Assembly: GCF_016703145.1 (NCBI RefSeq)
Contig: NZ_JADJCO010000003.1
Coordinates: 248,001-312,000 of the forward strand
Reading direction: 5' to 3'
Length of the DNA: 64,000 nucleotides
Source of the DNA: Ottowia sp.
Lineage (GTDB): Bacteria; Pseudomonadota; Gammaproteobacteria; Burkholderiales; Burkholderiaceae_C
Shown: positions 52,504 to 61,206 of the stretch, piece after piece
Numbering within the stretch: position 1 is the stretch's first letter
How the letters are laid out: every line of letters begins with the position of its first letter
Notes under the pieces: generated by a model
Databases searched by the model: none
What the model was told of the DNA's origin: nothing
Seen by the model: the letters and a program-made list of their open reading frames with translations, nothing else
Translations under genes and position numbers: made by a program

Positions 52504-53145
52504 TCAGGACTTGTGCGAGAGCAGCTCGCGCAAGTCGCGCGCGAAGCCTTCCAGCTCGGCCTCGATGCGGCCGATGATGCGCCCGAACCAGTTGTAGGCC
52601 AGCACGGCGGGGATGGCCACGGCCAAGCCGGCGGCGGTCATGATCAGCGCCTCGCCCACCGGGCCGGCGACGCGGTCGATGGAGATCTGGCCCGAGCCGG
52701 CGATGCTGGTGAGCGCGTGGTAGATGCCCCAGACGGTGCCCAGCAGCCCGACGAAGGGCGCGGTGGAGCCGATGGTGGCCAGGAGCACCTGGCCGAAGGT
52801 CAGCCGCCCCATGATGGCGTGCAGCGCGTCGCGCAGCACGCGCGTGAGCTGCTGCGCGCGGTCGCCCGCCGCCGCCAGCGTGCCGCCGGCGGGCGCCTGC
52901 GTGGCCTGGATCAGCGGCAGCACCAGCGCGCCGCGGTCGAAGCCGCCCACGCGCGCGGCCGCGTCGTCCACCGACGGCGCCTGCCAGAACGCGGCCACGC
53001 TGCGCACCACGTCGCCGCCGGCGCGGCGCAGCATCCAGGCTTTCCACACGATCACCACCCAGCTGGCGATGGACATGAGCAGCAGCAGCAGCGCCACGGC
53101 CTTGCCGATGGCGTCGCTCTGCGCGAAGACTTGTTGCAGGTTCAT
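52504..53145 (-). CDS. exbB: ExbB/TolQ/MotA family proton channel protein
   Basis: 213 residues, three membrane helices (about 15-35, 105-130, 150-175). LATIGSTAPFVGLLGTVWGIYHAL and VGEALIMTAAGLAVAIPAVLAYNWF are the conserved TolQ/ExbB segments that form the channel. It pairs with ExbD immediately downstream and lies 22 bp after dapB, inside the bamE-dapB-exbBD-leuS-lptE-holA series. Confidence 0.9.
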   Translation of the reverse strand: MNLQQVFAQSDAIGKAVALLLLLMSIASWVVIVWKAWMLRRAGGDVVRSVAAFWQAPSVDDAAARVGGFDRGALVLPLIQATQAPAGGTLAAAGDRAQQLTRVLRDALHAIMGRLTFGQVLLATIGSTAPFVGLLGTVWGIYHALTSIAGSGQISIDRVAGPVGEALIMTAAGLAVAIPAVLAYNWFGRIIGRIEAELEGFARDLRELLSHKS

Positions 53146-53167
53146 GAAGGGGTCGGGAGGGAAGGAT

Positions 53168-53986
53168 TCAGCGCAAGTTCAGCACGTCGGCCATGTCGTA
53201 CAGGCCGGCGGACTTGCCGGCCACGAAGCGCACCGCGCGCAGGCTGCCCTGAGCATAGCCGGCGCGGCTGGAGGACTTGTGACTGATTTCGATGCGCTCG
53301 CCGGTGCCGGCGAACAGCACCGTGTGGTCGCCCACGATGTCTCCGCCGCGGATGGCGGCGAAGCCGATGGTGGACGGGTCGCGCTCGCCGGTGATGCCCT
53401 CGCGCGCGTACACCGCGCAGTCCTTCAGGTCGCGGCCCAGCGCGGCGGCGATCACCTCGCCCATCTTCAGCGCGGTGCCCGAGGGCGCATCCACCTTGTG
53501 GCGGTGGTGCGCCTCGATGATCTCGATGTCGTAGCCGGTGGACAGCGCCTGGGCGGCCATCTCCAGCAGCTTGAATGTGACGTTGACGCCCACGCTCATG
53601 TTGGGCGCCATGACGATGGCGATGTCCCGGGCGGCGGCGGCGATCTCGGCCTTCTGCGCGTCGGAGAAGCCGGTGGTGCCGATCACCAGCGCCACCCCGG
53701 CGGCGCGGCAGGCCGCCAGGTGCGCCATGGTCGCCTCGGGGCGGGTGAAGTCGATCAGGCAGTGCGCGTCCTTCAGGCCGGCGGCCAGGTCGGCGGTGAC
53801 GGATACGCCGCTGGCCCAGCCGGCGAAGGCGCCGGCGTCCTGGCCCAGCGCGGGGCTGCCGTCGCGGTCCAGCGCGCCGGCCAGCCGGCAGTCGCCCGAG
53901 GCGCGCACCGCCTCGATCAGCATCTGGCCCATGCGGCCGGTGGCGCCGGCGATGGCGACGCGGTGCGGTGCGGTGGAAGCGGTCAT
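53168..53986 (-). CDS. dapB: 4-hydroxy-tetrahydrodipicolinate reductase
   Basis: 272 residues. Lysine/diaminopimelate pathway, NAD(P)H-dependent. The nucleotide loop VAIAGATGRMGQMLIEAV, GTTGFSDAQ, APNMSVGVNV and the substrate-site EAHHRHKVDAPSGTALKM (catalytic His and Lys) are all intact. The C-terminal GEVIAAALGRDL to the terminal NLR fits the family. It lies 50 bp after bamE on the same strand. Confidence 0.97.
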   Translation of the reverse strand: MTASTAPHRVAIAGATGRMGQMLIEAVRASGDCRLAGALDRDGSPALGQDAGAFAGWASGVSVTADLAAGLKDAHCLIDFTRPEATMAHLAACRAAGVALVIGTTGFSDAQKAEIAAAARDIAIVMAPNMSVGVNVTFKLLEMAAQALSTGYDIEIIEAHHRHKVDAPSGTALKMGEVIAAALGRDLKDCAVYAREGITGERDPSTIGFAAIRGGDIVGDHTVLFAGTGERIEISHKSSSRAGYAQGSLRAVRFVAGKSAGLYDMADVLNLR

Positions 53987-54038
53987 GTCGGCTCGGCAAG
54001 CAGGGAATAAGGCCGCGCGGGCGGCGTGGCGCCGCGCT

Positions 54039-54593
54039 CTAGCGCGCGGCTTCGAGCGGCGGGTAGCTGCCGGCGGGCGGCGGCGGCGCGGAGGCGGACG
54101 CCTCCGGCGCGCTGGCGCCGGCGACGGGGAACTTGGCCAGTTGCTCCTCGGTGGCTTCGAGCTGCGGCACCTTGATCTTGCGCTCGCGGCCGATGCGCTG
54201 GACGAACTCGCTCTCGCTGGGCATGTCGTCGCCCTCGAAGCGCTCCAGCGCATCGCCCTGGAAGAACACAGTCAGGCGGTAGTGCTGCGGCTCGACGCCC
54301 TGGCGCTTGAGGGTGAAGACGTAGTCCCAGCGGTCGCCGTGGAACAGGCTGGTCATCAGCGGCGTGCCCAGGACGTCGCGCACCTGCAGGCGCGTCATCC
54401 CCGGCTGCAGTGCGGCCACCTGCTCCTTGGACACGAAATTGCCCTGCACCACCTCGGGCTTGTAGAAGGTGATGACGTCGGCCAGGCTGCGGGTGGCCTG
54501 ATTGAAGCTGCCGCAGGCGGCCAATCCAGCCACCAGCACGGCCAGCATGACCCGGCAGGTCACGCGGGCATGGGTTCGGAACATTGCTGACAT
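54039..54593 (-). CDS. bamE: outer-membrane assembly factor BamE
   Basis: 184 residues. A lipoprotein signal (LAVLVAGLAACGS, Cys about 27) leads to the SmpA/OmlA domain: VVQGNFVSKEQVAALQPGMTRLQVRDVLGTPL then FHGDRWDYVFTLKRQG. It assists the BAM complex in inserting beta-barrels. The C-terminus is extended by a Pro/Ala-rich segment (from about 150), common in this family of bacteria. It is divergent from fur, a conserved arrangement. ATG 54593 is preferred over 54626. Confidence 0.93.
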   Translation of the reverse strand: MSAMFRTHARVTCRVMLAVLVAGLAACGSFNQATRSLADVITFYKPEVVQGNFVSKEQVAALQPGMTRLQVRDVLGTPLMTSLFHGDRWDYVFTLKRQGVEPQHYRLTVFFQGDALERFEGDDMPSESEFVQRIGRERKIKVPQLEATEEQLAKFPVAGASAPEASASAPPPPAGSYPPLEAAR

Positions 54594-54668
54594 CGGTCCT
54601 GGCTCATGCACAATACGGCCGGACATTGTAGCGGCGCCCTACCGCGCGCTGCGCTGCCTCTACCGCGC

Positions 54669-55094
54669 ATGGACACCATCGACGAACTCAAGAGCACCGG
54701 CCTGAAGGCGACCCTGCCGCGGCTGAAGATTCTGGAAATCTTCCAGAAGGCCGATCGGCGCCACATGACCGCCGAGGACGTGTACCGCCTGCTGCTGGCC
54801 GAGCAGTCGGACATCGGCCTGGCCACGGTGTACCGGGTGCTGATGCAGTTCGAGCACGCCGGCATCCTCAGCCGCAACCACTTCGAGGCCGGCAAGGCGG
54901 TGTACGAGTTGCGCGAGGAGCAGCACCACGACCACTTGGTCTGCCTGCGCTGCGGCCGGGTGGAGGAGTTCTACGACGCCGAGATCGAAAAGCGCCAAGC
55001 CGCCGTGGCCGAGGCCAAGCACTGGGTGCTGCAGGACCACGCGATGTCGCTGTACGGCCTGTGCGCCCATTGCGCCAAGGAGCGGGGCAGGTAA
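54669..55094 (+). CDS. fur: ferric uptake regulator Fur
   Basis: 141 residues. The DNA-binding helix region is LKATLPRLKILEIFQ and IGLATVYRVLMQFEHAGIL. Metal sites are in HHDHLVCLRCGRVEEFYD and the terminal LCAHC. Divergence from bamE is the standard proteobacterial context, which separates it from the Zur at 18320. ATG 54669 (MDTIDELKS) is the family start; the longer open frame upstream crosses the promoter region. Confidence 0.95.
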   Translation: MDTIDELKSTGLKATLPRLKILEIFQKADRRHMTAEDVYRLLLAEQSDIGLATVYRVLMQFEHAGILSRNHFEAGKAVYELREEQHHDHLVCLRCGRVEEFYDAEIEKRQAAVAEAKHWVLQDHAMSLYGLCAHCAKERGR

Positions 55095-55105
55095 CTCCTT
55101 GCCCC
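55084..55105. terminator. possible bidirectional hairpin between fur and hprK
   Basis: GGGGCA and TGCCCC form a 6-bp stem over a 10-base loop between the convergent stop codons. There is no U tract, so termination would be weak or factor-assisted. Confidence 0.3.
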
Positions 55106-55112
55106 GGGACGC

Positions 55113-56063
55113 TCAGCCGCCGCGGGCCATCGCGTCGCGGTGGCGCTGGACGAATTCCTGGTAGGTGTCGATGCCGCGCAGCTGCAGGATGTGGTTGCGC
55201 ACCGCCGCCTCCACCAGCACGGCGATGTTGCGGCCGGCCACCACCTGGATGACGGCCTTCTGGATCGGCACGCCCAGCACCTCCTGCGTCAGCGGCTCGT
55301 AGGGCAGGCGCTCGTAGTCGCGCTCCAGCGTCTCGCGCCGCACCAGGTGCACGATCAGGCGCAGCCGCATCTTGCGGCGCACCGCCGTCTCGCCGAAGAT
55401 GGCGCGGATGTCGAGCAGGCCGATGCCGCGCACCTCCAGCAGGTTCTGCAGCAGCTCGGGGCAGCGGCCCTCGATGGTGGTCTGGTTGATGCGGAACAGG
55501 TCTACCGCGTCGTCGGCCACCAGGCCATGGCCGCGGGAGATCAGTTCCAGGCCGAGTTCGCTCTTGCCCAGGCCGGACTCTCCGGTCAGCAGCACGCCCA
55601 GCCCGAGGATGTCCATGAACACGCCGTGCATGGTGGTGCGCTCGGCGAAGTGCTTGGACAGGTAGGCGCGCAGCACGTCGATGACGAAGGCGGCCGACTC
55701 CTGCGTGGCGAACATGGGGATCTGCGCGCGCTCGCACATCGACACCAGCGCGTCGGGCGCGGTCTGGCCGTCGCACAGCACCAGCACCGGCGGCTCCAGC
55801 GTGACGATGCGCGAGATGCGGCGCGCCGCGTCCTCGGGCGCGCATTCGCTGATGTAGCCGATCTCGCGCTCGCCCAGGATCTGCAGCCGGTACGGGTGGA
55901 TGTAGTTGAGGTAGCCCACCAGGTCGGCGCCCGAGCGCGCGGCGCGCACCGCCACCTCGTCGAAGCGGCGCTCCGACGCGCCCAGGCCCGCGATCCACTG
56001 CCAGCGCAGGGCGGCGCGGTGGTCCTCGAACAGCACGTCGGCGCTGATGACGGTGGGCTTCAT
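55113..56063 (-). CDS. hprK: HPr kinase/phosphorylase
   Basis: 316 residues. The bifunctional enzyme phosphorylates HPr on Ser and reverses it. The Walker A is LTGESGLGKSELGLELI (about 155), followed by HGLVADDAVDL and the HprK signature LEVRGIGLLDIRAIFGETAV. In this phylum it accompanies the nitrogen/carbon PTS rather than sugar uptake. The next upstream gene is ptsN, 69 bp away, as in other Burkholderiales. Confidence 0.95.
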   Translation of the reverse strand: MKPTVISADVLFEDHRAALRWQWIAGLGASERRFDEVAVRAARSGADLVGYLNYIHPYRLQILGEREIGYISECAPEDAARRISRIVTLEPPVLVLCDGQTAPDALVSMCERAQIPMFATQESAAFVIDVLRAYLSKHFAERTTMHGVFMDILGLGVLLTGESGLGKSELGLELISRGHGLVADDAVDLFRINQTTIEGRCPELLQNLLEVRGIGLLDIRAIFGETAVRRKMRLRLIVHLVRRETLERDYERLPYEPLTQEVLGVPIQKAVIQVVAGRNIAVLVEAAVRNHILQLRGIDTYQEFVQRHRDAMARGG

Positions 56064-56131
56064 GGCAGGCGCGGAAAAAGTGTCGCGGCCAGTCTACGCG
56101 ATCGCGCCGCGCCGGCCGGCAAAGACGCGGA

Positions 56132-56599
56132 TCAGGCAGGCTGGGCCGATTGCCAGTCGGCGATCAGCGCGTGCAGCAACTCGGCCGACGCGGCGCCCTT
56201 GATGCGCTCGCGCAGGCCGGCGTCGCTCAGCAGCTCGGCGATCTCGGAGAGGATTTCCAGGTGCTTCTGCGTCGCCGCCTCGGGCACCAGCAGGAAGATC
56301 AGCAGCCCCACCGGCTGCTCGTCCGGCGCGTCGAAGCCGATCGGCTGGGCCAGCTGCAACACCGCCGCCATCGGCGCCTTCAGGCCCTTGATGCGGCCGT
56401 GCGGGATGGCCACGCCGTGCCCGAGCCCGGTCGAGCCCAGGCGCTCGCGCGCGAACAAACTGTCGGTGATCAGGGCGCGCGAGAGGCCGTGCAGGTTCTC
56501 GAACAACAGGCCGGCCTCTTCGAACGCGCGTTTTTTGCTGGTGGCATCGACGCCGACGAGCACCTGCGACGCAGGAAGAATGGATGCAAGACGATTCAT
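56132..56599 (-). CDS. ptsN: PTS IIA-like nitrogen regulatory protein PtsN
   Basis: 155 residues. EIIA-Ntr fold; the phospho-acceptor His is in GVAIPHGRIKGLKAP (about residue 67), with RERLGSTGLGHG before it and FLLVPEAATQKHLEILSEIA after it. It regulates potassium uptake and sigma-54-linked processes in other proteobacteria. ATG 56599 is chosen because MNRLASILP matches family starts. A terminator-like hairpin separates it from hpf. Confidence 0.93.
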   Translation of the reverse strand: MNRLASILPASQVLVGVDATSKKRAFEEAGLLFENLHGLSRALITDSLFARERLGSTGLGHGVAIPHGRIKGLKAPMAAVLQLAQPIGFDAPDEQPVGLLIFLLVPEAATQKHLEILSEIAELLSDAGLRERIKGAASAELLHALIADWQSAQPA

Positions 56600-56681
56600 G
56601 GCTTGGACGCGGATTATGCTCCGATGCCGCCCGGCCGCCGTGGGCGGGCCGCTCACCAAGTCGTCGCGGGAGGAGCCGAGC

Positions 56682-56718
56682 GGAAAAAGAAAGCCGCCCG
56701 GTCGGGCCGGTGCGGCTT
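56682..56718 (-). terminator. terminator after hpf, in the ptsN leader
   Basis: Minus strand: AAGCCGC...GCGGCTT closed over CCGG-CCCGA-CCGG, followed by TCTTTTTCC. It is 45 bp past the hpf stop and 83 bp before ptsN, so it should separate or attenuate the two genes despite the conserved order. Confidence 0.6.
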
Positions 56719-56762
56719 GCAAACTGGAGTCTACAGTCTTCGCTCGTTGTTGTTACACCATA

Positions 56763-57092
56763 CTACATCAGATGCTTGGCGGCCGCACGATCGTGCGACT
56801 GAACCTTGTCCTTGTGGCGCACCACCTGGCGGTCGAGCTTGTCGACCAGTTCGTCCACGGCGGCGTACAGATCCTCGTGCGCGCTCTCGGCGAACAGGTC
56901 ATTGCCCCTGACGTGGATGTTGCATTCGGCGCGCTGCCTTCGGTCCTTCTCTTTCTGGTTCTCGACCGTGAGCAGTACCTTGACGTCCACCACCTGGTCG
57001 AAGTGTCGGGTGATCCGATCCAGCTTGCCTGTCACGTAGCTGCGCAGCGCCGGGGTGACTTCGAGGTGGTGTCCGCTGATCGTCAAGTTCAT
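56763..57092 (-). CDS. hpf: ribosome hibernation-promoting factor (short HPF/YfiA type)
   Basis: 109 residues: MNLTISGHHLEVTPALRSYV then KLDRITRHFDQVVDVKVLL and AESAHEDLYAAVDELVDKLDRQVVRHKDK. This is the single-domain form that stabilises inactive 100S ribosomes. AAGGAGGC precedes the ATG. In related genomes rpoN lies upstream, but here the upstream gene is divergent corA. Confidence 0.93.
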   Translation of the reverse strand: MNLTISGHHLEVTPALRSYVTGKLDRITRHFDQVVDVKVLLTVENQKEKDRRQRAECNIHVRGNDLFAESAHEDLYAAVDELVDKLDRQVVRHKDKVQSHDRAAAKHLM

Positions 57093-57413
57093 GAAGAGCC
57101 TCCTTGCTTCAGGGTGAAGGCCGCCCGGCGCGAAGGCCTGGCGGCCGATAAAACGGGGCCGGAACCCCACATGCCCACCAGTGGTCATGCGCATCCACTA
57201 TGCCCCCGATCGGTGCCGAGCGCAATCCCGCCGGTCATGCTTTGGCCACCTCCCGATGCGATAATGGCCGCCGTTTTCAACGATCTCCGAAAGCCCGCCT
57301 TGGAACCCGTCCCGAGTCGATAGCTTTCGCCTCCCTTGGACGCTGGCGCGGGAGGCCGAAAGCCTTCCTCCCCCATCCGCCAGACGCCCGCCCACGCCGA
57401 AGGGAGCCTTGCC
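57093..57413. other. divergent intergenic region hpf-corA
   Basis: 321 bp with no gene. GGCCGCC (57119-57125) and GGCGGCC (57140-57146) form a hairpin in the hpf leader. GGGAGG with CCTCCC around 57350-57372 forms another in the corA leader. I saw no convincing magnesium riboswitch or sigma-54 site. Confidence 0.4.
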
Positions 57414-58400
57414 ATGCTGAACGTCTTCACGCTGTCCAACGGACGGCTGTTTCAGGAAGAGATCGAATCGCTGGAGGAGCTGTCCAGGTTCCGCCCGATC
57501 TGGGTCGATCTGGAGGAGCCGACGCCCGAGGAGAAGCGCTGGGTCAAGCAATACTACGGCCTGTCGATCCCAGAGGACGCGATCGACGACGACATCGAGG
57601 AGTCGGCGCGCTTCTACGAGGAAGACAACGGCGAGCTGCACATCCGCAGCGACTTCCTGGTGGCCGACCCCGACGAGCCTCGCCAGGAGCGCGTGGCCTT
57701 CATCCTGAACACGATGAACGAGCAGCTGCGCAGCCACGGCGTGCTGTTCTCGATCCATGACGAGACGGTGCCGGCCTTCCGCCTGCTGCGCATGCGCGCA
57801 CGCCGCATGCCAGGCCTGCTGACCGACGCCAAGGAAGTGCTGCTCAAGCTCTTCGACGCCGATGCCGAGTACTGCGCCGACACGCTGGAGGGCATCTACG
57901 ACGACCTGGAGATGACCAGCAAGAAGGTGCTGGACGGCAACGTGGGCGACGAGGTCGCCGGCGAGGTGCTGGCGGCCATCGCGCGCCAGGAGGACATGAA
58001 CGGGCGTATTCGCCGCAACGTGATGGACACGCGCCGCGCGGTGAGCTTCCTGATGCGCAGCAAGATGCTGGGCGCGGAGCAGTTCGAGGAGGCGCGCCAG
58101 ATCCTGCGCGACATCGATTCGCTGGACAGCCACACGGCCTTCCTGTTCGAGAAGATCAACTTCCTGATGGACGCCACCGTCGGCTTCATCAACATCAACC
58201 AGAACAGGATCATCAAGCTGTTCTCGGTGGCCAGCGTGGCGCTGCTGCCGCCAACGCTGGTGGCCAGCATCTACGGCATGAACTTCCGCCACATGCCGGA
58301 GCTGAACCAGTCCTGGGGCTACCCCTACGCGATCGCGCTGATGGTCGCCAGCGCGCTGCTGCCCATGTGGTACTTCCGCCGGCGCGGATGGTTGAAATGA
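57414..58400 (+). CDS. corA: magnesium/cobalt transporter CorA
   Basis: 328 residues. A large cytoplasmic N-terminal funnel domain is followed by two C-terminal helices, with the selectivity motif YGMNFRHMPEL between them (about residue 290) and the basic end FRRRGWLK. LMDATVGFININQNRIIKLFSVASV is the long stalk helix and TM1. It forms a homopentameric channel for Mg2+ influx. AGGGAGCC lies before ATG 57414. Confidence 0.95.
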   Translation: MLNVFTLSNGRLFQEEIESLEELSRFRPIWVDLEEPTPEEKRWVKQYYGLSIPEDAIDDDIEESARFYEEDNGELHIRSDFLVADPDEPRQERVAFILNTMNEQLRSHGVLFSIHDETVPAFRLLRMRARRMPGLLTDAKEVLLKLFDADAEYCADTLEGIYDDLEMTSKKVLDGNVGDEVAGEVLAAIARQEDMNGRIRRNVMDTRRAVSFLMRSKMLGAEQFEEARQILRDIDSLDSHTAFLFEKINFLMDATVGFININQNRIIKLFSVASVALLPPTLVASIYGMNFRHMPELNQSWGYPYAIALMVASALLPMWYFRRRGWLK

Positions 58401-58403
58401 TCA

Positions 58404-58480
58404 CCCCCGTGGCTGCGCGGACTTCGTTCCGCTTCGCCTCCCCCTCAAGGGCGCGCGCCCGGTGACCGGCCGCACTGGAA
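58404..58480 (+). repeat. GC-rich intergenic repeat, family B, short copy
   Basis: CCCCCGTGGCTGCGCGGACTT, CGTTCCGCTTCGCC and CCCCCTCAAGGGCGCGCGCCC match the opening of other family B blocks. It starts a few bases after the corA stop codon and may serve as its terminator. Confidence 0.5.
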
Positions 58481-58524
58481 CGGGCTTCGCTGCGCTGGCC
58501 CTGGCGATGATCGAAGGAAACCGG

Positions 58525-58580
58525 TTTCAAGAAAAAACGGCCCCAGCCGGCACTGGATATGCGCCAATAGCTATGATTTT
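58525..58580 (-). repeat. dispersed palindrome-headed repeat after mtnN
   Basis: Minus strand: AAATCATAGCTATT, GGCGCATATCCAGTGCCGGC, TGGGGCCGTTTTTTC and TTGAAAC. The TAG stop of mtnN is part of the ATAGCT head. Confidence 0.7.
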
Positions 58581-59341
58581 GGGAGCAATCTGAAATACTG
58601 CTCCAGCACCGCCGCGCTGTAGCGGCTGGCGACCTGGTCGATGAAGCGGGTGAAGTCCACGTGCGCCGCGTCGTCGGCGCGGTCGGAGACGGTGCGCAGC
58701 GCGGCGAAGGGCACGCCGTAGTCGTGGCAGACCTGGGCAACGGCGGCGCCCTCCATCTCGACCGCCAGGGCGTCGGGCAGCGCCTGGCGCAGCGCGGCGC
58801 TTTCGGCGCCGGTGGCGACGAAGCGGTCGCCGCTGACGACCAGCCCTTCATGCACCGCCGGCGCGCCCAGGGCGAACTCGCGCACGGCGTCGGGGCCCAG
58901 CGTGCTGGCGGGCTGCGCGAGCACCGCGCGCGCCGCGGCGGCCAGGGCGTCGGACAGCGCGGGATCGGTGCCGAAGCGCGCGCGGCCATACAGCGGCACC
59001 TCGTGGCGCTGGAACAGCGGCGAGGCGTCCAGGTCGTGCTGCAGGAAGGCGCGGGCGACGACCACGTCGCCCACCGCCACGCCCTCGGCCAGCCCGCCGG
59101 CGGCGCCGGTGAAGACGATGCGGTCGACGCCGAAGCGTTCGATCAGCACCGTGGCCGTGGTGGCCGCGGCCACCTTGCCGACGCGCGAGAGCACGGCGAC
59201 CAGCTCATGCCCGTGCCAATGGCCGCGCCGGAACTCGCGCCCCGCCGCCACCTCGCGCCGCTCGCCGGGCAGGCGGCCGAGCACCGCGGCCAGCTCCTGG
59301 TGGAGCGCGGCGATGATGCCGATGCGGGGTGGTGGTTTCAA
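58571..59341 (-). CDS. mtnN: 5'-methylthioadenosine/S-adenosylhomocysteine nucleosidase
   Basis: 256 residues. It cleaves MTA and SAH to adenine and thioribose or ribosyl-homocysteine. The start is IGIIAALHQELAAVL, then FTGAAGGLAEGVAVGDVVV. The catalytic/substrate Glu is in ALAVEMEGAAVAQVC and the catalytic Asp in RTVSDRADDAAH. The start is TTG 59341 without a good ribosome-binding site and within a family A repeat; the stop lies within another. Translation efficiency may be low. Confidence 0.9.
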   Translation of the reverse strand: MKPPPRIGIIAALHQELAAVLGRLPGERREVAAGREFRRGHWHGHELVAVLSRVGKVAAATTATVLIERFGVDRIVFTGAAGGLAEGVAVGDVVVARAFLQHDLDASPLFQRHEVPLYGRARFGTDPALSDALAAAARAVLAQPASTLGPDAVREFALGAPAVHEGLVVSGDRFVATGAESAALRQALPDALAVEMEGAAVAQVCHDYGVPFAALRTVSDRADDAAHVDFTRFIDQVASRYSAAVLEQYFRLLPKS

Positions 59342-59398
59342 GTCAAAACAGCCGGTAGCCCGTGTGTAACAAGCGCCAACAGCTATTGAATAAATAGC
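59336..59398 (-). repeat. dispersed palindrome-headed repeat before mtnN
   Basis: Minus strand: GCTATTTATTCAATAGCTG, TGGCGCTTGTTACACACGGGC, TACCGGCTGTTTTGAC and TTGAAAC. Its last bases contain the mtnN TTG start. Confidence 0.7.
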
Positions 59399-59416
59399 AA
59401 TCGGCGGCTGTCCGCA

Positions 59417-61099
59417 TCACTGCGCTGGCTTGTCGCGCAGCTCACGCCGCAGCACCTTGCCGACGGGCGTCTTGGGCAGCTCCTGGCGGAACTCGATCAC
59501 GCGCGGCTGCTTGTAGCCGGTCAGGTTCTCGCGGCAGTAGGCGCGCACGGCTTCCTCGGTCAGATCCGGGTCCTTCTTGACCAGCACCAGCTTCACGGCC
59601 TCGCCGGTCTTGTCGTCGGGCACGCCGACAGCGGCGACTTCCATCACGCCGGGCATGGCGGCCACCACGTCCTCGATCTCGTTGGGGTAGACGTTGAAGC
59701 CGCTCACCAGGATCATGTCCTTCTTGCGGTCCACGATGCGGGTGTAGCCGCGTTCGTCCATGACGCCGATGTCGCCGGTCTTGAAATAGCCGTCGGCCGT
59801 CATGACCTTGGCGGTCTCGTCCGGGCGCTGCCAGTAGCCGGCCATGACCTGCGGGCCCTGGATGGCGATCTCGCCCGGCTCGCCCAGCGGTACCTCGCGC
59901 CCGTCGTCATCGAGGATCTTGACGTAGGTGCTGGGCAGCGGCAGGCCGATGGTGCCGGTGAACTGCTTCGACGTGACCGGATTGCAGGTGACGGAGGGGC
60001 TGGTCTCCGACAGGCCGTAGCCTTCGACGATGGGGCAACCGGTCTTCTCCAGCCAGAGCTTGGCCACCGCGTGCTGCACGGCCATGCCGCCGCCCAGGGA
60101 CACCTTGAGGTTCTTCCAGTTGACGCTGGCGAAGTCGGGGTGGTTGGCCAGGCCGTTGAACAGCGTGTTGACGGCGGGGAAGCTGTGGATGGTCTCCTTC
60201 GACAGGTCCTTGAGCACCGCCGGCAAGTCGCGCGGGTTGGGGATCAGGATCAGCTTGCCGCCGATGCGCATGGACAGCATCATGCCCACGGTGAAGGCGA
60301 AGATGTGGTAGAGCGGCAGTGCGCACACGGTGGTGGGCTGCTCGTCGGCGGGGATGCGCTTCATGACGGGCGCGTTCCAGGCCTCGGACTGCAGCACGTT
60401 GGCGATCAGGTTGCGGTGCAGCAGCACCGCGCCCTTGCTGACGCCGGTGGTGCCGCCGGTGTACTGCAGCACCGCCACGTCGTCGGGGCCGATCGTGGGC
60501 GCGGCGAGGGCGCCGCCCTGGCCCTTGGCGATGGCGTCGTTGTAGCGCACGGCGCCGGGCAGGCTGAAGGGCGGCACCAGCTTTTTGGTCTTGCGCACCA
60601 CGTAGTTGACGAGGGCGCCCTTGAGCATCCCCAGGCGGTCGCCCATGGCGGCCAGCACCACGTGCTTGACGGGCGTTTGCGCGATGCACTTCTGCAGCGT
60701 GGCGGCGAAGTTCTCGATGATGATGATGGCCTTGGCGCCGGAGTCCTTGAGCTGGTGCTCCAGCTCGCGCGACGTGTACATCGGGTTGACGTTGACCACC
60801 ACGAAGCCGGCGCGCAGCACGGCAGCCACCGCCGCCGGGTACTGCGGCACGTTGGGCATCATCAGCGCGACGCGGTCGCCCCGCGCCAGCCCCAGGCCCT
60901 GCAGGTAGGCCGCCAGCGCACGGCTCTGGGCATCGGTCTCGGCATACGTCACGTCCTTGCCCATGAAGGTGTAGGCGGGGCGGTTCGCGTATTTGCGGAA
61001 GCTCTCTTCGATGAGGGCGACAAGCGAGGAATACTGCGACGCGTCGATGTCGGCGGGTACGCCATCGGGGTAGCCGCTCAGCCAGATCCGGTCGGTCAT
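59417..61099 (-). CDS. fadD: long-chain-fatty-acid--CoA ligase
   Basis: 560 residues. The AMP-binding enzyme P loop is YTGGTTGVSKGAVLLHRN (about 215). YGLSETSPSV and YFKTGDIGVMDERGY follow, with IVDRKKDMILVSGFNVYP and the C-terminal catalytic Lys in LPKTPVGKVLRREL. It activates fatty acids as acyl-AMP then acyl-CoA for beta-oxidation. ATG 61099 follows AAGGAGAC. It is downstream of pntB but separated by a terminator. Confidence 0.92.
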   Translation of the reverse strand: MTDRIWLSGYPDGVPADIDASQYSSLVALIEESFRKYANRPAYTFMGKDVTYAETDAQSRALAAYLQGLGLARGDRVALMMPNVPQYPAAVAAVLRAGFVVVNVNPMYTSRELEHQLKDSGAKAIIIIENFAATLQKCIAQTPVKHVVLAAMGDRLGMLKGALVNYVVRKTKKLVPPFSLPGAVRYNDAIAKGQGGALAAPTIGPDDVAVLQYTGGTTGVSKGAVLLHRNLIANVLQSEAWNAPVMKRIPADEQPTTVCALPLYHIFAFTVGMMLSMRIGGKLILIPNPRDLPAVLKDLSKETIHSFPAVNTLFNGLANHPDFASVNWKNLKVSLGGGMAVQHAVAKLWLEKTGCPIVEGYGLSETSPSVTCNPVTSKQFTGTIGLPLPSTYVKILDDDGREVPLGEPGEIAIQGPQVMAGYWQRPDETAKVMTADGYFKTGDIGVMDERGYTRIVDRKKDMILVSGFNVYPNEIEDVVAAMPGVMEVAAVGVPDDKTGEAVKLVLVKKDPDLTEEAVRAYCRENLTGYKQPRVIEFRQELPKTPVGKVLRRELRDKPAQ

Positions 61100-61122
61100 G
61101 CGGAAAGTCTCCTTGGGCAATC

Positions 61123-61151
61123 GAAAAGAAAAAGGGCGGTTCGCGCCGCCC
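61123..61151 (-). terminator. terminator after pntB
   Basis: Minus strand: GGGCGG-CGCGAA-CCGCCC followed by TTTTTCTTTTC. It lies 55 bp beyond the pntB stop and 24 bp before the fadD start. Confidence 0.75.
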
Positions 61152-61206
61152 ATTGTGACCGCGGGGCGGATGGCCCGCGGCAGTGGATATCCCTAAGCGG
61201 AGTCGC

